Source: Burkholderiaceae bacterium
GTDB lineage: Bacteria; Pseudomonadota; Gammaproteobacteria; Burkholderiales; Burkholderiaceae_E
Direction of reading: 5' to 3'
NCBI GenBank assembly: GCA_024637395.1
Contig: JAGXFG010000048.1
Location: forward strand, 1 to 46,926
Length of the DNA: 46,926 nt
Shown: in pieces, positions 8,608 through 18,590 of the stretch
Layout: each line of letters opens with the position of its first letter
How positions within the stretch are numbered: position 1 is the first letter of the stretch
The notes under the pieces: model-generated
The model's input: the letters and a program-made list of their open reading frames with translations, nothing else
The model's database searches: none
What the model was told of the DNA's origin: nothing
Made by a program: the position numbers and the translations under genes

Positions 8608-9885
8608 TCAGAACGCGGGGAGCGCGCGTGCCAGCAGCATCGCGCGGCGGTAGGCCAGCACTCCAAAGACCGCGAGCGCCAGCAGCACCAGCACCGAGTT
8701 GCGGTAGCCGACACCCATGCCGAGCAGCGCGGCGTAGGTCGCCGGCGCGGCGGCGTTGGCGAAGAAGACCCAGCGCGCGATCCGGCCGATGCGCGCCCCG
8801 TAGCCGACCCGGCCGAACAGCGCTGCCGGCACCATGCCGCGGGCGATCGTCATCAGGCCGTTGCCCATGCCATAGAGCATCGCAAACAGGATTCCGGCGT
8901 GCAGCGAGCCGTCGACCAGGGTGAGCGCTGCCATCGCCGCAACCAGCAGGACCACCGCGGTCGCGCCCACCGACTGCGGCTGCACGCGCGCGCCGAGCAG
9001 GAATTCGCCCAGCCGACCGGCGACCTGCATCGGTCCGATCACCGCGCCGACCGTGACTGCGGCACCCAGGGTCATCCCGGTGGCCTGCAGCAGCCCCAGC
9101 AGGTGCATCGACATGGTCGAACCGATGAACACCGCGATCGCGAATGAAATCGTCAGCCAGGTCAGGAGTGTCCGCGTCTGCGGTTGCACGCCTGGAACGG
9201 CCGCTGGCGCGGCCGGGGTGGTGGCGCTCGCCGCGACCGCCGGGGAAACCGGCGCGCCCGCCGGCGTGGACGGCGCCGCGGCCTCGCCGCCACCGGCCGG
9301 TATCGCCAGCCAGTGCAGCGGCAGGCAAACGAAGAGATGCAGCAGCGCGAATACGCCGAACGCGCCGCGCCAGCCGATTGCGTTCATCAACTGCATCGTC
9401 AGCGGCCAGAAGACCGTGCTGGCAAAACCGCCCGCCAGCGTCACCATGGTCAGGGCGCGCCGGTAGTTGGCCCCGGTGTGGCGATTGAGCGTTGCGAACG
9501 CCGGATCGTACAGACCCATCGCCATCGAGACTCCGCCGATTGCCCAGCCAAGCATATAGATCCAGACGTTGGGCGCGAGCGCCAGCGTCGCGCAGGCCAG
9601 GGCGCCGAGAATCGAGCCGGCGCACATCACCATGCGACCGCCAGTGGCGTCGATCAGGCGCCCCACGGTAGGCGCCATCGCGCCGAGTACAAGGAGAGTC
9701 AGAGAGACGATGCCGAACAACCCGGAGCGCGACAGCCCGAGTTCGGCTCCGATGCTCGGGCCGAGCACCGCGATCGAGTAGTAGAGCGACCCCCAGGCGA
9801 TGATCTGGGTGATCGCGAACGCCATCACGAGTCGCCGCGTCACGCGATCGGTTCCGCCCGGAAACTTGAAGGCCCGCCATGTCAT
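8608..9885 (-). CDS. MFS transporter
   Basis: A 425-residue, 12-helix MFS protein of the monocarboxylate/oxalate-formate antiporter-like type. ITQIIAWGSLYYSIAVLGP at the first helix is characteristic of this branch. The central cytoplasmic loop (about residues 200-240) is an Ala/Pro/Thr-rich low-complexity stretch. It lies 72 bp downstream of a deacylase gene on the same strand and may be the last gene of that operon, for example exporting a cleavage product or importing a substrate. The start is uncertain because no ribosome binding site is visible before the ATG at 9885; a later Met near residue 21 is an alternative. Confidence 0.8.
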   Translation of the reverse strand: MTWRAFKFPGGTDRVTRRLVMAFAITQIIAWGSLYYSIAVLGPSIGAELGLSRSGLFGIVSLTLLVLGAMAPTVGRLIDATGGRMVMCAGSILGALACATLALAPNVWIYMLGWAIGGVSMAMGLYDPAFATLNRHTGANYRRALTMVTLAGGFASTVFWPLTMQLMNAIGWRGAFGVFALLHLFVCLPLHWLAIPAGGGEAAAPSTPAGAPVSPAVAASATTPAAPAAVPGVQPQTRTLLTWLTISFAIAVFIGSTMSMHLLGLLQATGMTLGAAVTVGAVIGPMQVAGRLGEFLLGARVQPQSVGATAVVLLVAAMAALTLVDGSLHAGILFAMLYGMGNGLMTIARGMVPAALFGRVGYGARIGRIARWVFFANAAAPATYAALLGMGVGYRNSVLVLLALAVFGVLAYRRAMLLARALPAF

Positions 9886-9957
9886 GACCGCGACAGTGCG
9901 TCAGCCGTAAGGGTTCACGCAAGCGCCTCGGCGGTATGCGGGAAGGGCACGAGCGCG

Positions 9958-10968
9958 TCAGCCAGCGTACTTGGTGGCCAAATGCATAACGCAGTCACCC
10001 CGTTCTACCAGCCCATAGTGACGCTTGCAGATGACCATGCCGTCACGCTCAAAGTGGCAGTCTTCAGGGACTCGACCCGGATTGTCAACGAAGTGTACCT
10101 GGCCGCAAACTTGTCCCCGGCGCACCTCCTCACCGAGCTCGGCGGCGGGCTCGAACAGCCCTCTCTCGGGGGCATAAACATAGTAGTCGCGGCCGCTGAT
10201 TTCCATGAGACGGGTGGGGCCCGCAAAATCACCTACGGCCTGCGTGGCGGGGATGTTGCCGGCATGCGCCAGAAGGTTACGCAAGCCACGCTCGACCATG
10301 CGCACCCCCGAGGTGCTCACCGATCCGCCGCCGCCGAATTCACCGCCCAGCGCGACCAGGCCGCGATTGATCGCGGCCACCGACGACAGCCTTGCGTCGG
10401 GGCTGTAGGCCCAGACCAGGCCGATAGGCGCGCCAAACGCCTGCAATGCCGTTAGTGCCCTGCGGTTGAGGTCGGGTTGATCCCCGAGGCGCATTGAAGC
10501 AAACGGCAGGTACTGCAGCGACGAACCTCCTGAATGCAAATCATGGTGGAAGTCGGCCATCGGATAGAGCACGGTGTCGATGTAATGGGCGATGGCATAC
10601 GTCGGCGTCCCATCAGGGTCACCGGGGAAAGCGCGGTTCAGGTTGACCTGGTCGATCGGCGAGACGCGCACCCCGGCCATCGCGGCCGGCAGATTGGCCG
10701 CGGGCAGGATGATCACGCGGCCGGCTATCTGGTCCGCAACCAGGTCGCGGGCCAGTTTGGACAACGCAATCTGACCCTCGTATTCGTCACCGTGATTGCC
10801 CGACATCAGGAACGTGGTGGGTCCCTTGCCGTTGCGGATCACGGTGATCGGGATCGCAATGTTCCCGTAGGCCGAGCGCGTTACCGAATGAGGCAACTGC
10901 AGCCATCCGTGCTGCTTGCCGTCGCGCTCGTAGTCGACGCGGGTCCAGATCTTTGACGCGTTCATCAT
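9958..10968 (-). CDS. AstE/aspartoacylase-family deacylase, DoeB-like (copy 1)
   Basis: A 336-residue zinc carboxypeptidase-fold deacylase. GNHGDEYEG supplies His59 and Glu62 of the HxxE zinc motif, DLHSGG supplies the third ligand His145, and LGGEFGGGG holds the likely catalytic Glu. The segments LPAANLPAA and NLNRAFPGDPDG are typical of the subgroup containing DoeB, which deacetylates N-alpha-acetyl-diaminobutyrate in ectoine breakdown. No ectoine hydrolase (DoeA) is nearby, so the true substrate is probably another N-acyl amino acid. The start is the first of two adjacent ATGs, with GAGAGGG just upstream. A paralogue lies two genes away across the aldolase gene. Confidence 0.85.
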   Translation of the reverse strand: MMNASKIWTRVDYERDGKQHGWLQLPHSVTRSAYGNIAIPITVIRNGKGPTTFLMSGNHGDEYEGQIALSKLARDLVADQIAGRVIILPAANLPAAMAGVRVSPIDQVNLNRAFPGDPDGTPTYAIAHYIDTVLYPMADFHHDLHSGGSSLQYLPFASMRLGDQPDLNRRALTALQAFGAPIGLVWAYSPDARLSSVAAINRGLVALGGEFGGGGSVSTSGVRMVERGLRNLLAHAGNIPATQAVGDFAGPTRLMEISGRDYYVYAPERGLFEPAAELGEEVRRGQVCGQVHFVDNPGRVPEDCHFERDGMVICKRHYGLVERGDCVMHLATKYAG

Positions 10969-11003
10969 TGCCGCCCTCTCCCTGACTGAAAATGGCCTCG
11001 CGG

Positions 11004-12050
11004 TCAGCTGGCCGCGGCTTGTTTGCGGAACCAGCCCGTCAATGCCGCGATGTCGTGCTCGCTGGTATCCCAGCGGCACACGAAGCGCGCGCGTCCGGGA
11101 GCGCGCCGCTGAAACAGGAACCCCGCACTCTCCAGGCCCGCGAGATTGGCGGGCGCGGTATCGACGAACAGTTCGTTGGCCTGGACCGGCGCGGCCATGG
11201 TGACGCCAGGCAAGGACTCGAGCTGCGCCGCGATTTCGCTGGCGGCGTCGTTAGCCTGCCGGGCCAACCGCAACCACAAGTCGTCGGCCACATAAGCCAT
11301 GATCTGGGCCGAAGCAAACCGCATTTTGGACCACACCAGGCCGGCGCGGCGGAGGTGAAAACCGAGATCCTCGGCAACCCCCGGTGTAAACACCACGATC
11401 GCGTCGGTCAGCAGGCCGCCATTCTTGGTCACGCCGAAGGACAGCACATCGACCCCGGAGCGCCAGGTGGCCTGCGCCGGAGTGCACCCCAGACGCACCA
11501 TCGCATTGGCCAGACGGGCGCCGTCCATGTGCACCTTGAGTCCGTGCGCGTGAGCGACCTGACTGATCGCCGCGATCTCGTCGATCCCGTAGACGGCGCC
11601 CAGGTCGGTAGCCTGCACCAGGTTCACCGCCGCTGGCTGGCTCTTGTGCGCCAGCCCCTTGCCGGCGACTGCGATCGCGCCCTCCAGCGCTTCAGGACTG
11701 ACCTTGCCGTGGATCCCGGCGATCGGAACCAGCTTGGTTCCACTGCCAAAGAATCCGGTGGCGTTGCATTCCGAGGTCTGGATGTGGGCTTCCGGACTGC
11801 AGTAGACGGCCCCGAACGGGGTGGCAGATGCCGCCAGCGCCAACGCGTTGGCGGCAGTGCCGGTGGGCACTGGAAAGACCCGCACCGGAGTTTCGAAAAG
11901 TTCGGCGAAGCGCTTCTGCAAGCTTGCGGTCAGGGCGTCGCCGCCATAGCCAAGAGCGGTGTCGTTGTTGGCCCTCACCAGCGCGTCAATCAACTCCGGA
12001 GCGGCGCGCCCGCAATTGTCGCTGCGGAAATCAACTAGGGGATGGCTCAT
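11004..12050 (-). CDS. Low-specificity threonine aldolase / beta-eliminating lyase family (PLP)
   Basis: A 348-residue PLP enzyme of fold type I. The PLP lysine is Lys209 in SFGVTKNGG, Asp176 in HMDGARLANA binds the pyridine nitrogen, and the PTGTAANAL segment near residues 62-70 holds the phosphate. Family members cleave beta-hydroxy-alpha-amino acids to glycine and an aldehyde, and some act on phenylserine or related compounds. The ATG at 12050 overlaps the stop of the upstream deacylase (ATGA), so the two are translationally coupled. Sandwiched between two deacylase paralogues, it could act on the deacylated product. Stereospecificity cannot be read from the sequence. Confidence 0.85.
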   Translation of the reverse strand: MSHPLVDFRSDNCGRAAPELIDALVRANNDTALGYGGDALTASLQKRFAELFETPVRVFPVPTGTAANALALAASATPFGAVYCSPEAHIQTSECNATGFFGSGTKLVPIAGIHGKVSPEALEGAIAVAGKGLAHKSQPAAVNLVQATDLGAVYGIDEIAAISQVAHAHGLKVHMDGARLANAMVRLGCTPAQATWRSGVDVLSFGVTKNGGLLTDAIVVFTPGVAEDLGFHLRRAGLVWSKMRFASAQIMAYVADDLWLRLARQANDAASEIAAQLESLPGVTMAAPVQANELFVDTAPANLAGLESAGFLFQRRAPGRARFVCRWDTSEHDIAALTGWFRKQAAAS

Positions 12051-13072
12051 CGGGCTGGTCCGTCCTGATAAGGGGTGCCGAGATGAAAGAGGCAGTCGCC
12101 GCGCTCGGTACGGCACGGCATGCGTTTGCTCAACACGGTGCCGCCGCGCTGGAAAAGTGCCGGGCTGGGCTCACGCCACGGCGTATCGTGGAAATGAATG
12201 AGGCCAGCCGGCTGGCCGGCGACAACTTCATCGCCGAGTTCGACCGACGGCTCAAAGAGGCCGGAGTCCGGTGCGTAGACAAAGTATTCCGGGCCCCGCA
12301 CCTCCAGCAGGCGGGTCGCTGGCGCTGGCGGAGGAGCAGCCGTGGCGGCGAGCACGCCAATTCGCGCGAGCACCCGCCTGGTACCGCCTTGGGCGATGCG
12401 CAAGGCCGCTGGCGTCAGAGTGCCGCCGCCGCCCAACTCGGAACCGAGATGCATTACGCTCTGGCGCGCCGCGGCCGCCGGCAGCGCCAGGTCGTCGCCC
12501 GGCGGCGCGTCCGTAATGTACGAAATGGGCGCGCCAAAGGCCTGCAGCAACTCGAGTGCCAGCGCCATTTTGGCTGGATCGGGGTGACGCCGGCTGAGGG
12601 CACTGGGCAGATACATCAGCGAACTGCCTCCGGAGTGGAGATCGAGCACATAGTCGCACTGGGGGAGCAATTCATGCTCGATGTACCAGGCGATCTGGGC
12701 CGTAGCGCTGCCGTCGGGATTCCCGGGGAATGAACGATTCAGGTTGCCGTCGTCAATGGGCGAGGTGCGCAGGCCCGCCATGGCAGCCGGGAAATTTGCC
12801 GATGGCAGGAAGATGATGCGGCCGCGCACATCCTTTACTTCCAGCGCCCGCAGCAGGGTTGCATGGGCGATTTGACCTTCGTATTCGTCGCCATGGTTGC
12901 CGGCCATCAGCAACACGCTCGGGCCAGCGCCGTTGCTGATGCAGGCAACCGGAATCGGTATCCAGCCATAGGCCGAACGGTGCACCGAATGTGGCAAGCG
13001 CAGAAAACCGACTTGTTTGCCGTCACGTTTGAAATCGACTTCGGAACGGATACGGCTCTTGGACATGGTCAT
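12047..13072 (-). CDS. AstE/aspartoacylase-family deacylase, DoeB-like (copy 2)
   Basis: A 341-residue paralogue of the deacylase at 9958-10968 with the same core. GNHGDEYEGQ provides HxxE zinc ligands, DLHSGGSS the third ligand and LGSELGGGG the likely catalytic Glu. The C-terminal domain differs more, with a Pro/Ala-rich insertion near residues 245-255. The chosen start is the ATG at 13072; the ATG at 13066 two codons later is equally possible and neither has a strong ribosome binding site. It lies 71 bp downstream of the peptide-transporter ATPase and overlaps the aldolase, which places it in the transporter operon. The substrate is inferred to be an N-acyl amino acid. Confidence 0.85.
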   Translation of the reverse strand: MTMSKSRIRSEVDFKRDGKQVGFLRLPHSVHRSAYGWIPIPVACISNGAGPSVLLMAGNHGDEYEGQIAHATLLRALEVKDVRGRIIFLPSANFPAAMAGLRTSPIDDGNLNRSFPGNPDGSATAQIAWYIEHELLPQCDYVLDLHSGGSSLMYLPSALSRRHPDPAKMALALELLQAFGAPISYITDAPPGDDLALPAAAARQSVMHLGSELGGGGTLTPAALRIAQGGTRRVLARIGVLAATAAPPPAPATRLLEVRGPEYFVYAPDSGLFEPSVELGDEVVAGQPAGLIHFHDTPWREPSPALFQRGGTVLSKRMPCRTERGDCLFHLGTPYQDGPAR

Positions 13073-13143
13073 GGTGGATCCAGATGCAGCTGTTTGTCTT
13101 AGGTACTGGTTGCGCCCTCGCGGAGCCGCTATCCTGACCGGCG

Positions 13144-14127
13144 CTACGGTTCGGGGGTCAGCAACAGGCATGCTGCCGAGTGCCCGGGCCTGATCTCGCG
13201 CAGGACCGGGGCCTCGACGCGGCAGCGCTCCTCCGCGCGCGGGCACCGGGTGTGAAAATGGCACCCCGAGGGAGGATTACTCGGGCTCGGGATCTCGCCC
13301 TTAAGGGGAGTGAGCGCCTGCTTCGCCGAGGGCCTTGGAATCGGCACCGCGGCCAGCAGCGCCTGGGAATAAGGGTGTTGCGGCGCCTCGTACAGGGCCT
13401 GGCGACCTGCTATCTCGACGATGCGACCCAGATACATGACCGCCACCCGGTCGGCAACATGCTTGACCACGCCCAGGTCGTGGGCGATGAACAGGTAGGT
13501 CAGGCCGAACTCCTTTTGCAGATCAAGCATCAAGTTGATGATCTGCGCCTGGATCGAGACGTCGAGCGCTGAAACCGGTTCGTCGCAAACAATGAAGCGC
13601 GGGTGCAGCGCCAGTGCCCGCGCGATCCCGATGCGCTGGCGCTGCCCACCGGAAAATTCGTGCGGGTAGCGGTTGGCGTACTCCTTGCGCAAACCTACGA
13701 CGTCGAGCAGTTCGGTGACCCGCTTGCGCTGCGCCGCCCGATCGCCGATCTGATGAATTCGCAGGGGCTCACCGACGATCTCGCTCAAGGTCATGCGCGG
13801 GTCGAGCGAGCCATAGGGGTCCTGCAGGATGATCTGCATCTGCTGCCGGCGCTGGCGCATCTCTTCTGGGGCGAGGCTCATCAGATCTTCGCCGGCAAAT
13901 TGGATCGTCCCGGCGCTCGGCTCGATCAAGCGCAGAATCAGCCGGCCGGTAGTGGTCTTGCCGCAACCGCTCTCGCCAACGAGACCGAAGGTTTCGCCGT
14001 CTTCAATATCGAAGTCCAGGCCATCGACGGCCCGCACCGCCCCGACGACACGGGGCAGCAACGCCCCCCGCATGACCGGAAAATGCTTGGTGAGACCCCT
14101 GACGCGCAGCAGCGGCTCAGTCGGCAT
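13144..14127 (-). CDS. Peptide-type ABC transporter ATP-binding protein, DppF/OppF family
   Basis: A 327-residue ATPase. It has Walker [11 protein letters not shown], a Q-loop [11 protein letters not shown], signature [10 protein letters not shown], Walker [15 protein letters not shown] and H-loop [10 protein letters not shown]. The C-terminal extension with [14 protein letters not shown] is the oligopeptide/dipeptide family tail, whose cysteines often coordinate an iron-sulphur cluster. It overlaps the DppD-type gene by 11 nt and pairs with it as a heterodimer. It is the last transporter gene before the deacylases. Confidence 0.9.
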   Translation of the reverse strand: MPTEPLLRVRGLTKHFPVMRGALLPRVVGAVRAVDGLDFDIEDGETFGLVGESGCGKTTTGRLILRLIEPSAGTIQFAGEDLMSLAPEEMRQRRQQMQIILQDPYGSLDPRMTLSEIVGEPLRIHQIGDRAAQRKRVTELLDVVGLRKEYANRYPHEFSGGQRQRIGIARALALHPRFIVCDEPVSALDVSIQAQIINLMLDLQKEFGLTYLFIAHDLGVVKHVADRVAVMYLGRIVEIAGRQALYEAPQHPYSQALLAAVPIPRPSAKQALTPLKGEIPSPSNPPSGCHFHTRCPRAEERCRVEAPVLREIRPGHSAACLLLTPEP

Positions 14128-15133
14128 GACGATATCCCTTCACCGCGATGCAGGCCGCGCTATGGCCCGGCTCGACCTCGAAGAGGACTGGCGCCTGCTC
14201 GCGGCAGGCGGGACGCACATCGGGACAACGCGGATGAAACCGGCAACCCGAGGGCAGATCCGACAGGCTGGGAACCATTCCCGGAATAGTCTGCAAGCGC
14301 TCCTGCTGCTGGTCGAGAGACGGAATGCTTTCGAGCAACAACCGGGTGTAGGGATGCGCCGGGCGCTCAAACACCGCCGCCACGTCACCCTCTTCGACCA
14401 CCCTGCCGGCATACATCACAACCACCCGATCAACGACTTGCGCCACGACCCCCAGATCATGAGTGATCAGGATCACCGCCATGCCCAGCTCTTGCTGGAG
14501 CTCGCGCAGCAGCAGCAGAATCTGCGCCTGGATAGTCACGTCGAGCGCCGTGGTGGGCTCATCGGCGATCAGGATCTGTGGCCGGCATGCCAGTGCGATC
14601 GCGATCATTATCCGCTGGCGCATGCCGCCCGAGAGTTCATGCGGATACTGGTTGAGCCGCTGTTCGGGATTGCTGATCCCGACGCGCTTGATCATCTTCA
14701 GCGCGCCTTCGCGCGCACTCGCGCGGCTGAGTCCGTCGTGGACGCGCAAGGTCTCGCTAATCTGTTCGCCAACCCGGAATACGGGGTTGAGCGCGGTCAT
14801 CGGCTCCTGGAAAATCATCGAGATTTCCTTGCCGCGGACCCGGTTCATGGCCGATTCGTCGACGTTGGCGAGATCCTGCCCCCGCAACAGAATCCGGCCT
14901 CCGGCAATACGGCCTGGCGGACTCGGGACCAGCTTGAGTATCGATAGCGCGGTCAGCGTCTTCCCGCACCCGGACTCGCCAACAATACCCAGGATCTCAC
15001 CGGGCGCGAGCGTGAAGCTGACTCCGTCGACCGCAACCTGCTCCCGATTCGGAGGTCCGAAGACGACGCGCAGATCTTCGACGCGCAGCAGGGGTTCAGC
15101 CAACTTGCACCCGCAGTCGTGGGTCGAGGACAT
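14117..15133 (-). CDS. Peptide-type ABC transporter ATP-binding protein, DppD/OppD family
   Basis: An ATPase of up to 338 residues. It has Walker [12 protein letters not shown]-loop [12 protein letters not shown], signature [10 protein letters not shown], Walker [15 protein letters not shown] and the family C-terminal tail [14 protein letters not shown]. The ATG at 15133 would overlap the permease gene by 38 bp. A TTG at 15103, overlapping the permease stop, would give a more typical N-terminus ([10 protein letters not shown]) and may be the real start. Apart from the start the identification is firm. Confidence 0.88.
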   Translation of the reverse strand: MSSTHDCGCKLAEPLLRVEDLRVVFGPPNREQVAVDGVSFTLAPGEILGIVGESGCGKTLTALSILKLVPSPPGRIAGGRILLRGQDLANVDESAMNRVRGKEISMIFQEPMTALNPVFRVGEQISETLRVHDGLSRASAREGALKMIKRVGISNPEQRLNQYPHELSGGMRQRIMIAIALACRPQILIADEPTTALDVTIQAQILLLLRELQQELGMAVILITHDLGVVAQVVDRVVVMYAGRVVEEGDVAAVFERPAHPYTRLLLESIPSLDQQQERLQTIPGMVPSLSDLPSGCRFHPRCPDVRPACREQAPVLFEVEPGHSAACIAVKGYRHAD

Positions 15134-15992
15134 CGCGCAGGCCGTCGCCGAGCAGGTTGAGTCCGAGACAGGTCAACGCCACCGCCATGCCGGGGAACAG
15201 GCACAGGTAAGGCGCTTCACGCAGGTAGTCCTTGCCTTCGGCAATCATGTTGCCCCAGGTCGGCGCGGGCGGCGGCGGCCCAACCCCGAGAAAGCTCAGG
15301 ATCGCCTCGGCCAGAATGGCGTAGGCAAAGATGAAGGTTAGTTGCACCAGCAACGGCGCCATGCTGTTCGGCAAGACATGGCGCCGGATGATCCAGAAAT
15401 GGCGGGCGCCGCAAGCGCGGGCCGCCTGAACGTAATCCATCTCGCGCACCACCAGCACGGTGGAACGGACGATGCGCGCGGTGCGCGGCGTATACACGAT
15501 CGACAACGCAATCACGGCGTTCAACGCGGACGGACCGAGGGCGGCGGCGATGGCAAGGGCGAGCAAGATGGCGGGGAATGCCATCAACGCGTCCATCAAC
15601 CGCATCAGCGGGCCATCCAGGCCCCTGAAATAGCCGGCGAACACTCCGATCGCGGTGCCGGCGATTCCGGTCATCAGCGCAACGGCGAAACCTATCGCCA
15701 TCGACATTCGCGCACCATGGACCAGCCGGCTCCAGATATCGCGGCCGTAGTTGTCGGTGCCAAGCGGGAAGGAGAAACTCGGGGTCACGAACCGCAGGCG
15801 CACCTGCATTTTTCCTGGCGGCAGGATCTGAATGAGATCGGCAAAGACGGCGGCCAACACCACCAGTGCGAGTATTACCGCGCCAGTCATGAAAAGGTGA
15901 TTCCGGGCCAGTCGTCGCCACAGCGCCGGCGACCCCGCAACCGCTGTCAGCGGCTCGCCGGGCGGCAGTGCGGCGGCATCAGCGCTGGCCAT
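15096..15992 (-). CDS. Peptide-type ABC transporter permease, DppC family
   Basis: A 298-residue inner-membrane permease. It has the N-terminal cytoplasmic segment and first helix, then the DppC hallmark [21 protein letters not shown], and the EAA loop [23 protein letters not shown] that docks on the ATPases. Five to six hydrophobic segments are visible. It overlaps the DppB-type gene by 14 nt. With DppB it forms the translocation pore. Confidence 0.9.
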   Translation of the reverse strand: MASADAAALPPGEPLTAVAGSPALWRRLARNHLFMTGAVILALVVLAAVFADLIQILPPGKMQVRLRFVTPSFSFPLGTDNYGRDIWSRLVHGARMSMAIGFAVALMTGIAGTAIGVFAGYFRGLDGPLMRLMDALMAFPAILLALAIAAALGPSALNAVIALSIVYTPRTARIVRSTVLVVREMDYVQAARACGARHFWIIRRHVLPNSMAPLLVQLTFIFAYAILAEAILSFLGVGPPPPAPTWGNMIAEGKDYLREAPYLCLFPGMAVALTCLGLNLLGDGLRDVLDPRLRVQVG

Positions 15993-16929
15993 ATTTCACC
16001 CGCGGATCGATGACGGCATAGAGCACGTCGACGACGAGATTGAGCAGCACCAACATCGCCGCCGTCACCAGCAACCCGCCCTGGATCAGCGGGTAGTCGC
16101 GGCCAAACACCGCATTGGCCAGGAGGCGGCCCATGCCCGGGAGCGAGTAGACCGTTTCGATGACCACCGATCCCGAGAGCAGCAGTCCGAAGCTGATGCC
16201 GATCACGGTAATCACGGGAACCATGACGTTCTTCAGCGCGTGCTTGCCGTAGACCGACCACACCGACATCCCTTTCGCCCGGGCGGTGCGGACGTAGTCC
16301 TGCTGCAGAACCTCCAGCATCGTGGCGCGGGTGATGCGCGTCAGCAGTCCGACCTGCAGCAGCGCGAGCGAAAACCCCGGCAGTATCAGGCAACGCACCC
16401 AACCGACCGGATCGTCAGCGAACAGCACGTAGCCACCCGCCGGCAACCACCCCAGCATGACCCCGAACAGAACGATCAACATCAGGCTGAACCAAAAATT
16501 CGGCACCGAAACGCCGATCAGCGCGAAGGTCAGCACGGCCTGATCGACCCAGGTATTGGCACGAACCGCTGCGATGATGCCGCACGGCAGGCCAATTGCC
16601 ACGGTCAGGAGCAGTGCGAAACCAGCCAATGCCAGGGTCACCGGGGCGCGCTCGGCGATGGCCTGCACAACCGGACGGTTGAGCAGGATCGAGTCGCCGA
16701 GGTCACCGCGCGCCAGGTCCAGGTACCAGTGCCCGAGCCGTTCAATGAAGGGCTGGTTCAGCCCCAACTGTTCACGGACGGCGGCGATCTCGAGGTCGGT
16801 TGCACTCTGCCCGGCGATCATCACTGCGGGATCGCCGGGTATCAGTTGCATGATTGACGCGGAAATCAGGCTGACCAGCAACAGCACCGGCAGGGCGACC
16901 AAAAGTCGCCTGACAATGAACTCGGTCAT
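15979..16929 (-). CDS. Peptide-type ABC transporter permease, DppB family
   Basis: A 316-residue permease. It opens with a helix followed by LIPGDPAVMIAG, the DppB signature in the first periplasmic loop. The EAA loop VLQQDYVRTARAKGMSVWSVYGKHALKN is present, as is the C-terminal DPRVKYG. It has six predicted helices. It sits 61 bp downstream of the binding-protein gene. Confidence 0.9.
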   Translation of the reverse strand: MTEFIVRRLLVALPVLLLVSLISASIMQLIPGDPAVMIAGQSATDLEIAAVREQLGLNQPFIERLGHWYLDLARGDLGDSILLNRPVVQAIAERAPVTLALAGFALLLTVAIGLPCGIIAAVRANTWVDQAVLTFALIGVSVPNFWFSLMLIVLFGVMLGWLPAGGYVLFADDPVGWVRCLILPGFSLALLQVGLLTRITRATMLEVLQQDYVRTARAKGMSVWSVYGKHALKNVMVPVITVIGISFGLLLSGSVVIETVYSLPGMGRLLANAVFGRDYPLIQGGLLVTAAMLVLLNLVVDVLYAVIDPRVKYGQR

Positions 16930-16990
16930 CTGCCAGCTTACCCGGGCGTCGCGTCAGCGCAGTTCAATCCCATTGCGTAACCCCGCTCGC

Positions 16991-18544
16991 TCATCCTTCG
17001 AGCCACACGTTCCACATCCGCGGGATTCGATAGGGCTTGAATCCTTTGACATTGGAACGCGCCGCCTGCTTGCGGATCAGATCACCGAACTTGAGGAACA
17101 GCACCTGGTCATAGACCCGTTCCTGGAACTTGCCGAAAGTAGCCTTGCGGGCCTCGAAGGTGGTGCCGCTCACCAGTTCGGCGAACAGCTTGTCGAGTAC
17201 CGGGTCGGCCACGAACTGATTCTTCTGCGGCGACACGACATCCTTCATCGCCGTGAACGGTCCGATCGAAGGCCCGGTTCCCTGGCCGGTAAACCACAGG
17301 TTCCAGGCATTCGGGTCGCGACGATTCTTCATCGCCGTGCCCCAGTCAAAGACATCAAGCCGCACCTTCAGGCCGATCGCCTTGAGTTGCTCGGCGACGA
17401 CCTGCGCGGCCTTGTACATGCTCTGGTAGCTGGAATTGGTGATGATCACCAGTTCTTCGCCGTTGTATCCCGCTTCCTTGAGCAGCGCGGCGGCCTTCTT
17501 GGGATCCTTGACGTTGTAGAGGGCCTCGCCGTTGGTCACGTAGTAGGGATTGCCCGGGTACTGAAAGCCGGGCTGCAGCGTGTAGGCGCCATCCGTGGCA
17601 ATCTCCATGATCTCTTCCATGTCGAGCGCAATCTGGATGGCGCGCCGCACCCGGAGGTCATTGGTCGGCGGGCGAGCGTGGTTCACCCATGCGCCATGGA
17701 GCCAGAAATTCTTCAGGTCATGGATGACGATGCTCTTGTCATTGGCCAGCCTTTTGGCTGACTCGGCCGGAAGATCGCCGATGATCTGCAACTGCCCAGA
17801 CTCGAGACCGGCGACCCGGGCGCCAGCTTCCTTGACGATCTTGAAGTCGACCGTGTCGAACCACATCTTCTTCTGGCCGCCAAAGCCATCGGTGCCCTTG
17901 TAGCGGGTGTCGGGCTGGTAGCCTTCAAAGCGCTTGAGCCGGATGTGGCTGTCCGGCACCCATTCGACGAATTGCATCGGACCGGTTCCGATCAGGTCGA
18001 GCTTGCCGCCTTCCTTGGACGCCTGTTCGGCGGGAATGATGGCGATCGGCACGACGAACGCCGACAGCTCCTCCAGGAATACCGGTTGCGGCTTATCCAC
18101 CTTGATCACGAACGTCGCCGGATCCGGCGCACTCATGGCAACCACCGGAGCCAGGGTTACCTTGGCCAGTCCCACCCGCTGGTAGCGCTCGAACGACGCC
18201 TTGACGTCGGCAGAAGTGAGCTCCTTGCCATTATGAAACTTCAGCCCGGTGCGAATCTTGAAGGTGTAGGTCAGCTGATCCGGGCTGATCTGCCAGCTCT
18301 GCGCCAGCTCCGGGATCACCTTGTTGTTCTCGTCGCGCGTGATTAGCTGTTCGAAAATGTGCATCGCCACATTGCGGGTGGCCACCGAAGTGGAGAAATG
18401 CGGATCAAGGGTCGGGGGCGTGGCCTCCTGACCAAAGACCAGGATCTCGCTCATCTTTTGCGCCAGCGCGCCCTGCGCCGACAGGGCCGCGCAAACACTC
18501 ACCAGGAGCAACGCGCCCCACTTCCGGATATTCAATGTAGTCAT
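16991..18544 (-). CDS. Periplasmic solute-binding protein, peptide-type (SBP_bac_5 family)
   Basis: A 517-residue extracytoplasmic receptor of the DppA/OppA family. A signal peptide of about 29 residues ends in GALAQ. The mature start EILVFGQEATPPTLDPHFST and the segment LTYTFKIRTGLKFHNGKELTSADVKASFERY are characteristic of SBP_bac_5. The ATG at 18544 is preferred because GGGAGA lies just upstream and the signal peptide starts here; upstream in-frame codons add a non-signal extension. It is the first gene of an eight-gene run (binding protein, two permeases, two ATPases, deacylase, aldolase, deacylase). The family also takes up opines, acyl peptides and other compounds. Confidence 0.9.
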   Translation of the reverse strand: MTTLNIRKWGALLLVSVCAALSAQGALAQKMSEILVFGQEATPPTLDPHFSTSVATRNVAMHIFEQLITRDENNKVIPELAQSWQISPDQLTYTFKIRTGLKFHNGKELTSADVKASFERYQRVGLAKVTLAPVVAMSAPDPATFVIKVDKPQPVFLEELSAFVVPIAIIPAEQASKEGGKLDLIGTGPMQFVEWVPDSHIRLKRFEGYQPDTRYKGTDGFGGQKKMWFDTVDFKIVKEAGARVAGLESGQLQIIGDLPAESAKRLANDKSIVIHDLKNFWLHGAWVNHARPPTNDLRVRRAIQIALDMEEIMEIATDGAYTLQPGFQYPGNPYYVTNGEALYNVKDPKKAAALLKEAGYNGEELVIITNSSYQSMYKAAQVVAEQLKAIGLKVRLDVFDWGTAMKNRRDPNAWNLWFTGQGTGPSIGPFTAMKDVVSPQKNQFVADPVLDKLFAELVSGTTFEARKATFGKFQERVYDQVLFLKFGDLIRKQAARSNVKGFKPYRIPRMWNVWLEG

Positions 18545-18590
18545 CTGTCTACTCTCCCTCATGTGCGCGGCAGGACTAGCCCGTGATCGG

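Noticed and set aside
9958-13072. Naming the two deacylases DoeB as part of an ectoine degradation pathway
   Set aside because: No ectoine hydrolase, transaminase, or DoeC/D genes are nearby; only the family resemblance is supported.
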